NCBI GenBank assembly: GCA_021782195.1
Contig: JAJXVI010000229.1
Span: 1-5,236 of the forward strand
Direction: 5' to 3'
Source of the DNA: a bacterium
Lineage (GTDB): Bacteria > Vulcanimicrobiota > Xenobia > RGZZ01
DNA: 5,236 bases
The position numbers and the translations under genes are program-made. The notes beneath the pieces are model-generated. The model saw nothing but the letters and a program-made list of their open reading frames with translations. It ran no database searches and had not been told where the DNA came from. Shown here piece after piece: positions 1 to 4,732 of the stretch (positions within the stretch are counted from its first letter, which is position 1; each line of letters opens with the position of its first letter).

Positions 1-189
1 GGGCCCTATTCTGAGGGGATTCGCGCCATGCTGGCGCGTGGCGTCTCTACATTTGTCGAGATAGGTCCGGGAACCGCTCTGGCCGGGATGATCCGGAAGA
101 TTCAACGCGACGTGCGGGTCCTCAACGTCCAGGACGCTGCAGGATTGCTCCGCACAATCGATGCACTTTCAACGAATGTGGCGGGTTGA
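1..189 (+). CDS. fabD: Malonyl-CoA:ACP transacylase, C-terminal end (partial)
   Basis: This is the last 62 residues of a protein whose start lies before the window; the frame is open from base 1 to the TGA at 187-189. The segment GVSTFVEIGPG (residues 14-24), followed by TALAGMIRKI, matches the end of the FabD acyltransferase fold, where this FVEIGPG motif is strongly conserved. FabD moves malonyl from CoA to the phosphopantetheine of acyl carrier protein in the cytoplasm, supplying the extender for fatty acid elongation. The catalytic serine (GHSxG) and histidine lie upstream and are not visible. An acyltransferase domain of a polyketide synthase would end similarly, but fabG 4 bases downstream and acpP after it make the stand-alone enzyme much more likely. 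Confidence 0.88.
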   Translation, partial: GPYSEGIRAMLARGVSTFVEIGPGTALAGMIRKIQRDVRVLNVQDAAGLLRTIDALSTNVAG

Positions 190-193
190 CGAC

Positions 194-958
194 ATGAGTT
201 CTGCAAATTCCCATGAACTGCCCCTCACGGGCAAAGTTGCCCTGGTGACCGGCGCGACGCGCGGTATCGGACGCGCAATTGCCACTGCGCTCGCGCGTGC
301 GGGAGCCGACGTTGTCGTGAACGGTCGTTCTGAGGATGCCGTCAGTCGCGTGGCCACGGAACTTGCGGCCCTCGGCACACACACGATGGGATTCGCTGCC
401 GACGTCTCGAGGGCCGACGACTGTGAAGCGCTGTGCAAGCGCGTGATGGACGAGTGGAAGCGTATCGACATCCTCGTGAACAACGCGGGGATTACCCGTG
501 ATACCCTGTTGCTTCGAATGAAGGAGTCCGACTGGGACGAGGTTCTTGACGTCAACCTCAAGTCGGCTTTCCTCATGACCCGGCTGGTCAGCCGTCCGAT
601 GATGCGCCAGAAGAGCGGTACCATCATCAACGTGAGTTCCGTTGTGGCACTTACGGGGAATGCCGGGCAGGCCAGTTACGCGGCGTCAAAGGCCGGTCTC
701 GTGGGCTTTACCCGTAGCGTGGCGCGCGAACTTGCTTCTCGCAACATCACCGTGAATGCGATTGCACCCGGTTATGTTCGCACGGACATGACCGAAGTTC
801 TCAGCGATGACGTCAAGCAGCGGTTGCTGGAGAACATTCCGCTCGGGCGACTTGGAGAACCTGAGGATGTGGCCGACGTGGTCGCATTTCTTGCGTCACC
901 GGCGGCGCGTTATGTGACCGGGCAGGTCCTGGTGGTCGATGGTGGCATGGCCATGTAG
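194..958 (+). CDS. fabG: 3-oxoacyl-[acyl-carrier-protein] reductase
   Basis: A 254-residue short-chain dehydrogenase/reductase, close to the usual FabG length of about 245. It reduces 3-ketoacyl-ACP to 3-hydroxyacyl-ACP with NADPH, the first reduction in each fatty acid elongation cycle. Visible motifs are the Rossmann glycine motif TGATRGIG (residues 19-26), NNAG (96-99), the active-site Asn121, and the catalytic set Ser149, Tyr162 and Lys166 (YAASK) with the spacing seen in E. coli FabG. The end, VTGQVLVVDGGMAM, is typical of FabG. The ATG at 194 was chosen because it places the Rossmann strand near the N-terminus, as in the family, and follows the fabD stop by 4 bases. ATGs at 161 and 176 are in frame but would overlap fabD and add residues that do not look like FabG. 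The ribosome site is weak (GGCGGG, 180-185), so translation may be coupled to fabD. Confidence 0.95.
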   Translation: MSSANSHELPLTGKVALVTGATRGIGRAIATALARAGADVVVNGRSEDAVSRVATELAALGTHTMGFAADVSRADDCEALCKRVMDEWKRIDILVNNAGITRDTLLLRMKESDWDEVLDVNLKSAFLMTRLVSRPMMRQKSGTIINVSSVVALTGNAGQASYAASKAGLVGFTRSVARELASRNITVNAIAPGYVRTDMTEVLSDDVKQRLLENIPLGRLGEPEDVADVVAFLASPAARYVTGQVLVVDGGMAM

Positions 959-1154
959 CTTCCGCCGGGGACCGGAGCGACCCAAGAAGTCCGTCGGTTC
1001 CCTAGGATGGCACGTAGCAGGAGTTTGCCCGTGCTGCCAATATTAAACATGGACTTTCAAGAGCCGGCCGGCGGGAGTCTCATCCCTCTGTCGCACGGTT
1101 CTTTGCGGGACGACGTGTCCCGCACCAGTTGGTGAGTGAAGGAGATTCCCGAAA
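959..1154 (+). other. fabG-acpP intergenic region / acpP leader
   Basis: A 196-base gap, long for this cluster. Just after fabG, GGGGACCG (967-974) can pair with CGGTTCCC (995-1002), giving an 8-bp stem with one G-U pair, but the 20-base loop and lack of a T run make it a poor terminator. An AT-rich island at 1039-1049 contains TATTAA (1041-1046), a possible -10 element, but I see no convincing -35 at the right distance. GCCGGCCGGC at 1063-1072 is a 10-base palindrome. A perfect hairpin follows at 1104-1124. AcpP is usually needed in large molar excess over the enzymes, so a separate promoter or RNA-processing site here is plausible, but that is inference. Confidence 0.5.
1104..1124 (+). promoter_or_regulatory. 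Stem-loop in the acpP leader
   Basis: TGCGGGAC (1104-1111) and GTCCCGCA (1117-1124) form a perfect 8-bp inverted repeat around the 5-base loop GACGT. No T run follows, so it is not a standard intrinsic terminator. It ends 14 bases before the acpP ribosome site (AAGGAG, 1139-1144) and leaves that site free. It could stabilise a processed acpP transcript, or mark a protein-binding site in DNA. Its structure is seen directly; its function is not known. Confidence 0.45.
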
Positions 1155-1406
1155 ATGTCGTCTTCCGTGATGGATATCGTACGAAAGATTGTGAGCGAGC
1201 ATCTTGGAGTGGAGCCCGACCAGATAACCCCTACGGCTGCCTTCATTGACGATCTGGGCGCGGACTCTCTCGACATCGTCGAGATTGTTCTTGCGTTCGA
1301 GGATGAGTTCCACATCGAGATTCCCGACGAAGACGCCGAGAAAATCCAGAGAGTGCAGGACGCCTGCGACTACATCATTGCAAAGGCTGGCAAGGAGGTT
1401 TCCTGA
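1155..1406 (+). CDS. acpP: Acyl carrier protein
   Basis: An 83-residue acidic protein, the usual size for AcpP (about 77-85). It carries growing acyl chains on a 4'-phosphopantetheine arm attached to Ser38, which lies in the conserved GADSLDIVE context (residues 35-43). The four-helix pattern is clear: [14 protein letters not shown], the loop FIDDLGADS, recognition helix [22 protein letters not shown], and a final helix ending at DYIIAKAG. The ATG follows AAGGAG (1139-1144) with a 10-base gap. It is the shared substrate carrier for the FabD and FabG encoded upstream. The last codons (K-E-V-S) contain the AAGGAGG that can serve as ribosome site for the next gene, so the two are probably translated in a linked way. 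Confidence 0.97.
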   Translation: MSSSVMDIVRKIVSEHLGVEPDQITPTAAFIDDLGADSLDIVEIVLAFEDEFHIEIPDEDAEKIQRVQDACDYIIAKAGKEVS

Positions 1407-1410
1407 GGTC

Positions 1411-1749
1411 TTGCATCCAGCAGTCGGTGGAGGCAGTACGCCTGACGCCATCGCCTGGCTCGGTGCCGGCGTCGGCTTCGGGTTCCTGTCCGGTTGGGCA
1501 GTCGGCTATGTTCTGAAGAAGGCCGCCCTTCTGCTTGCCCTTGCGCTTGGTACGGCATTTATCGTCATCCAGATCCTGGTATTCAATCGCATGATGAGTG
1601 TCGACTGGGCTGCGGTTGCGTCGGTTTTCGGGTCAACCATGCACTCGATCGACGGCCGCGAGTCGCCGATGTGGAAGATCCTGCTGACGAACTTTCCCTA
1701 CGCAAGTTCCTTTGGTGTGGGCTTCTTGATGGGCTTTCGTCGAGGATGA
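1411..1749 (+). CDS. FUN14-family small membrane protein
   Basis: A 112-residue protein starting at TTG 1411, 4 bases after the acpP stop. AAGGAGG at 1392-1398 precedes it with a 12-base gap, and no ATG occurs in this frame until residue 61, so TTG is the best start. FUN14-type features are visible: GFLSGWAVGYVLKK (residues 24-37), a hydrophobic stretch ALLLALALGTAFIVIQILVF (39-58), SVDW (63-66), and the C-terminal glycine-rich helix SSFGVGFLMGFRRG (99-112). Two to three membrane segments are predicted by eye: about 14-35, 38-58 and 95-109. The eukaryotic relative FUNDC1 is a mitochondrial outer-membrane mitophagy receptor; the role of bacterial homologues is unknown to me. Position suggests co-expression with acpP. 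The family call rests on recognised motifs rather than a search. Confidence 0.78.
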   Translation: MHPAVGGGSTPDAIAWLGAGVGFGFLSGWAVGYVLKKAALLLALALGTAFIVIQILVFNRMMSVDWAAVASVFGSTMHSIDGRESPMWKILLTNFPYASSFGVGFLMGFRRG

Positions 1750-1863
1750 GTCCCTTTGCACGGATGCACGCGCTCGGCGGTTTCTGCGCTTCGGGTGGGA
1801 GACGTTTCGCTTGACTGCTGTTCTGCACGATCCTCGCACCCGCTTGCTTGAGGGAGTCTGCCC

Positions 1864-2457
1864 GTGATAGTGCCTTTTTTTCACTTCGAACCCGTGGTCC
1901 CGGCGTCTGCCTGTGTTCACCCGTCGGCCACGGTACTCGGACGCGTGTATCTTGGCGAACACGTCAGCATCTGGCAGGGTGCGGTACTCAGAGGCGACAT
2001 CGCCTCGATACGGATTGGCGACTTCTCGAACGTCCAGGACAACAGTGTGTTGCACGTTGATGATCTCTTTCCGGTTGAAGTCGGTCGTGAGGTCGTGGTG
2101 GGTCACGCCGCGCGACTTCACGGAGCGACCATCGGGGACGGGTGCCTGGTTGGCATCGGTGCCATTGTGTTGAACGGGGCCGTGGTGGAACCGGGATGCA
2201 TTGTTGCTGCGGGCTCGCTTGTTCCCGAAAAATCTGTGCTGGAAGCGGGAGGACTCTACATGGGGGTGCCGGCACGTCGCAGGCGCACGCTTGACCCTGC
2301 GGAGCTCGGACACATCCGCTATCTTGCGCACAAGTATGCCCTGGTCGCCGACGCACACAGGCGCAACATGGCGGCCGTCGAACGCGGGGAGCGTCTGACA
2401 GGCTCCGACTGGAGCGCGGTAGAGTCCAAGATCGCCGCGTGCAGGCGCGCTTACTGA
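1864..2457 (+). CDS. Gamma-class carbonic anhydrase-like hexapeptide-repeat protein
   Basis: A 197-residue left-handed beta-helix protein of the YrdA/PaaY/CaiE group. The GTG start at 1864 is supported by GAGGGAG (1850-1856) 7 bases upstream. Diagnostic motifs are VLRGD (residues 41-45), NVQDNSVLH (56-64) and VGHAARLHG (79-87), then TIGDGCLVGIGAIVLNGA and MGVPARRRRTL. The three expected metal-binding histidines are His64, His81 and His86, and the partner residues Arg43, Asp45, Gln58 and Asp59 are kept, so a trimer with metal ions at subunit interfaces is expected. The C-terminal helix (about 142-197) is longer than in the shortest homologues. Many members of this group have weak or untested carbonic anhydrase activity, and some are thioesterases or acyltransferase-like, so the reaction is not certain. 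Bicarbonate supply to acetyl-CoA carboxylase would fit the neighbours but is inference. Confidence 0.9.
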   Translation: MIVPFFHFEPVVPASACVHPSATVLGRVYLGEHVSIWQGAVLRGDIASIRIGDFSNVQDNSVLHVDDLFPVEVGREVVVGHAARLHGATIGDGCLVGIGAIVLNGAVVEPGCIVAAGSLVPEKSVLEAGGLYMGVPARRRRTLDPAELGHIRYLAHKYALVADAHRRNMAAVERGERLTGSDWSAVESKIAACRRAY

Positions 2458-2635
2458 AAAAGCATCCTCGTAACGCTTCCCTGCCGAGCAGTTGGAAAGG
2501 TGCACAGTCTCCTGTCACTCTACGCGGTAATGGGCCGCGAATGGGTGAGACACTCCCTGCCACCTTTGCAGGCACCGCAATGGTCTGCGCAGAATGGGCA
2601 GGCGTGCTTTTTTCGTTCTCAGAGGAGGAACCGTG
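2458..2635 (+). other. Intergenic region before the secreted-protein gene
   Basis: A 178-base gap without a convincing gene. Two small hairpins lie in tandem: CGCGG (2523-2527) with CCGCG (2535-2539), and CCTGC (2556-2560) with GCAGG (2568-2572), each with a 7-base loop. A weak promoter-like pair, TTGCAG (2567-2572) and CAGAAT (2590-2595), has 17-base spacing but matches the consensus poorly (3 and 4 of 6). TCTGCGCAGA (2584-2593) is a perfect 10-base palindrome overlapping that -10 candidate and could be an operator half-site pair. None of these is firm. AGAGGAGG at 2621-2628 is a strong ribosome site for the next gene. Confidence 0.3.
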
Positions 2636-4375
2636 ATGTTCAAGAGATTCGGCGCGTTCGGTCTGGCCGTTGTACTGGCAGGCCTGCTCATGGGGGTCGC
2701 CGACGCGAAAAACAATGTCACCGTTTTTGTGGGGAAGACGTCACTGCCTGGCGTGCTTCGTGGCACGCGCGTCTTTGCGCCGGCAGATGCCCTCTTGCGG
2801 GCCATGGGCTTTGCCTGGACGGCCTCGAGCGACGGGTACGTCCTGTCACGTGGCACGACCGGCGGGCCACCCCTTACGGGCTCGAGAGTCACGCTTCACG
2901 ATGGTCCCCGACAGGCGTGGGCCGTGACGTGGAAGTACCAGGGAGAGGCCTGGGTTGACGCGCGACTGCTGTCGCAGGGCCTTGGGTACATTTTTCTCTA
3001 CAATCCGTCGCTTTCGATGGCTCAGATCTCCATGCCAACCACGGGGGTCCGGTCGCACGCGCTCAAGGTTGCGCTGCGGAAGGCGGAAAAAGAGGCCCGA
3101 CGCGCTCCAACCACCCACCCCGCCACCGACTGGCGCGCGGGTTCCTCGTCCGACGACCAGTCGGATGCTGATGAGACTGCGAGCGCGGGTTCCGCGTCGT
3201 CGTCAGGCGAGGGGAGCGGATCCGGTTCCAGGAATGACGATCCGGTGGTTGTCGAGCAGTTGGAGTACCAGACCGGTCACACGGGGAACCTGACCGGGCG
3301 GGTTGTTCTCAAGAATGCCGCGAAGGTCCCGGTTCGCGACGTCTACGTCTATGTCTCGATAATGAAACCCCAGGGCGAGCGCGCCGCAACAGCGTCGTCT
3401 GGCCAGGGCGGTCTCCCCTCGGTTGCTTCCTACGTCAAGCCCAGCGCGCTGTTCGGCACGTTCGGGGGATACGAAGGTACCCCGCCGAGCTCTGTATCGA
3501 GCAGCTATCCGGGCGACAATCAGTCGACTCCCACTTTTGGTTCCACTCCTGCCCCGACCCCGACGCCAGCGCCCTCGCCATCTCCGTCATCTTCCCCCTC
3601 GAAGCAGAAGAAGGAGAAGGTGAAGGTGAAGAAGGTGCTGCTCACTACCCTGCCGGCTCGTTACGTGAGCGTGATTGAGCCGGGAAAGACCGCCTCCGTG
3701 GATTTCACCTGGTCAAACCCGCAACAGCTTGACGTCACACCAGAAGTCAAGACCGAACACGATCACGTGCCCTACTCGCGACCGAAACCCGCGAAGGGAT
3801 CCGAGGAAGGTAGCGCAAAGCCTGCGCCCCCGGCGACGGTCACGATTGACTACGACCGTGTCGGTAAGTTGAACCTGACCGGAGAGCAGGAAGGCAAGCT
3901 CCACGGGCAGCACACCTGGGTGTCGGTCTGTCAGGACCTGGGGCTCAACGTAAATCTCCTTTTCAGTGAGCCGAAGGTCGACCCCATCTACACTGCCGGG
4001 CCAAGCCTCCTGCCTGGCGAGGGAAAGGAACTGCCGGGTCACGAGGCCACGGTGGAGTTGAAGGCCACGATCGGTACTGACGGCAAGACGACTTACGCGA
4101 TTGCGCAGGGATCTGGCGACGAAGCCGCCGACAAAGTGGCCCTGGCAGTCGCGGGTCGGATGGTCTGGCTACCGGCGATGAACCACGGTCTGCCTGTGAG
4201 TTCAAGCCTGACTTTTGGTCTGCACCTGCGTTCTTCGAAGGCACAGACCGCAACGACTGACGAGGGTTCCAAAGGTGACGAACACGCCGGAGGGGCGAGC
4301 GAGTCCGGAACCGGCAACGGTTCCGAGAGTCCGACGGCTCCTCCCCCGGCGCCAAAGGTCGTGCCCGGTTCCTGA
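2636..4375 (+). CDS. Secreted multidomain protein with CuAO-N-like and TonB-C-like regions
   Basis: A 579-residue protein of unknown function. ATG 2636 is preferred, 7 bases after AGAGGAGG; GTG 2633 is also in frame. Residues 1-24 form a Sec signal peptide (MFKR, hydrophobic core, cleavage after ADA), with no lipobox cysteine. Residues about 26-133 resemble the copper amine oxidase N-terminal-like domain (NNVTVFVGKTSLPG, RVFAPADALLRAMGFAW, then a second AWVDARLLSQGLGY unit), often a cell-surface or wall-binding module. Residues 165-202 are a Ser/Gly/Asp linker. Residues 203-245 and 332-360 look like two halves of one beta-sandwich (GRVVLKNAAKVPVRDVYVYV and VIEPGKTASVDFTW), separated by a Ser/Pro- and Lys-rich insert. 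Residues 465-532 resemble a TonB C-terminal domain (EATVELKATIGTDGK, SGDEAADKVALAV, WLPAMNHGLPV). The tail is disordered and proline-rich. It is probably periplasmic or surface-located. Domain calls are by eye. Confidence 0.82.
   Translation: MFKRFGAFGLAVVLAGLLMGVADAKNNVTVFVGKTSLPGVLRGTRVFAPADALLRAMGFAWTASSDGYVLSRGTTGGPPLTGSRVTLHDGPRQAWAVTWKYQGEAWVDARLLSQGLGYIFLYNPSLSMAQISMPTTGVRSHALKVALRKAEKEARRAPTTHPATDWRAGSSSDDQSDADETASAGSASSSGEGSGSGSRNDDPVVVEQLEYQTGHTGNLTGRVVLKNAAKVPVRDVYVYVSIMKPQGERAATASSGQGGLPSVASYVKPSALFGTFGGYEGTPPSSVSSSYPGDNQSTPTFGSTPAPTPTPAPSPSPSSSPSKQKKEKVKVKKVLLTTLPARYVSVIEPGKTASVDFTWSNPQQLDVTPEVKTEHDHVPYSRPKPAKGSEEGSAKPAPPATVTIDYDRVGKLNLTGEQEGKLHGQHTWVSVCQDLGLNVNLLFSEPKVDPIYTAGPSLLPGEGKELPGHEATVELKATIGTDGKTTYAIAQGSGDEAADKVALAVAGRMVWLPAMNHGLPVSSSLTFGLHLRSSKAQTATTDEGSKGDEHAGGASESGTGNGSESPTAPPPAPKVVPGS
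3545..3637 (+). repeat. Low-complexity Pro/Ser then Lys/Glu coding tract
   Basis: Within the secreted-protein gene a proline/serine run (PAPTPTPAPSPSPSSSPS, residues 305-322) is followed at once by a basic run (KQKKEKVKVKK, 323-333). In DNA a pyrimidine-rich stretch up to about 3600 switches to a purine-rich stretch (about 3601-3637) built of GAAG and GAAGGT units. The tract sits inside what looks like a single beta domain. Simple-sequence expansion is a likely origin. Confidence 0.6.
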
Positions 4376-4535
4376 GTCTGCACCCACCACACGGCGTCAC
4401 GTGCACGGTGGTCCGCAATCCGGTTTGCCAGAGGCTGTCGGTTTTGCGTGACCACCCCGTGTCTGCCCGTGTCCAATTTCGGGGTCGTTGACTCGGCCCT
4501 CGCCACTGTTGCTCGCGCCCTTTTTCGGTTCAATC

Positions 4536-4567
4536 GCCCCTGGCGAGAAGGACCTGGGGGCCTTTTT
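4536..4567 (+). terminator. Probable intrinsic terminator after the secreted-protein gene
   Basis: GCCCCTGG (4536-4543) pairs with CCTGGGGC in the form 4554-4561, giving 8 bp with two G-U pairs and a 10-base loop. The stem is followed by C and then five T residues (4563-4567). It lies 161 bases after the secreted-protein stop, which is long for a dedicated terminator, but it separates that gene from pfaD. A second T run at 4521-4525 has no good stem in front of it. Confidence 0.45.
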
Positions 4568-4610
4568 GCGAAACTCCCGTCGGTCGCATGGCAGTCTCGA
4601 TCGTGCCGCA

Positions 4611-4716
4611 CGGCCAGTGGGAAGCCTTTCTCGTTAAGAGTGTCTTGCCCTGGCCGAAGGGAAGTGCGGGGTCTGTTGCGAACCCCAAATGCTTGCTTCG
4701 GGTCGCTGTGACCCCG
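4611..4716 (+). promoter_or_regulatory. Hairpin-rich leader in front of pfaD
   Basis: Three stems can be drawn. Stem A pairs CGGCCAG (4611-4617) with CTGGCCG (4650-4656), and continues past a bulge and one mismatch through GG and AAG to 4624/4644, about 12 bp in all. Stem B pairs GGGGT (4668-4672) with ACCCC (4682-4686). Stem C pairs GGGTC (4700-4704) with GACCC (4710-4714), ending 9 bases before the ribosome site. An alternative pairing of GGGGTC (4668-4673) with GACCCC (4710-4715) excludes both B and C, which is the layout of a switching leader. No known riboswitch class was recognised and no transcription start is proven. Confidence 0.35.
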
Positions 4717-4732
4717 TCCATCCGGAGAAGAA

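Larger units (their letters stand above)
4376..4732 (+). other. 357-base non-coding region before pfaD
   Basis: No convincing gene is seen here in either strand. Just after the stop codon CGTGCACG (4400-4407) is a palindrome, and ACCAC (4386-4390) can pair with GTGGT (4408-4412). ACCCCG (4454-4459) can pair with CGGGGT (4480-4485). A probable intrinsic terminator lies at 4536-4567. From 4611 to 4716 there are several hairpins that lead to the pfaD ribosome site (GGAGAAG, 4724-4730). I could not identify a convincing sigma-70 promoter, although one is expected between the terminator and pfaD. A non-standard promoter or read-through are both possible. Confidence 0.6.

Noticed and set aside
1049..1135. 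A 28-codon open frame just upstream of acpP (possible leader peptide)
   Set aside because: No ribosome site precedes the ATG, there is no run of a regulatory amino acid, and it reads straight through the 1104-1124 hairpin. It is more likely chance.
1750..1863. Possible small gene or regulatory RNA between FUN14 and the carbonic anhydrase-like gene
   Set aside because: Only a 16-codon open frame and weak 4-bp stems were found; apart from the GAGGGAG ribosome site nothing stands out.
1633..2505. A 290-codon open frame on the - strand
   Set aside because: It lies antisense to the carbonic anhydrase-like gene, whose motifs are unmistakable. Its translation is Arg/His-rich with no recognisable domain, as expected of a shadow frame in GC-rich DNA.
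1875..4567. Recurring short T runs (near 1875, 2608, 4521 and 4563) as a family of terminators
   Set aside because: Only the run at 4563-4567 follows a reasonable stem. The first lies inside the start of a coding region and the others lack a hairpin.
4448..4711. An 87-codon + strand open frame in the gap before pfaD
   Set aside because: It reads through the probable terminator and hairpins, has no ribosome site, and its translation resembles no known family.
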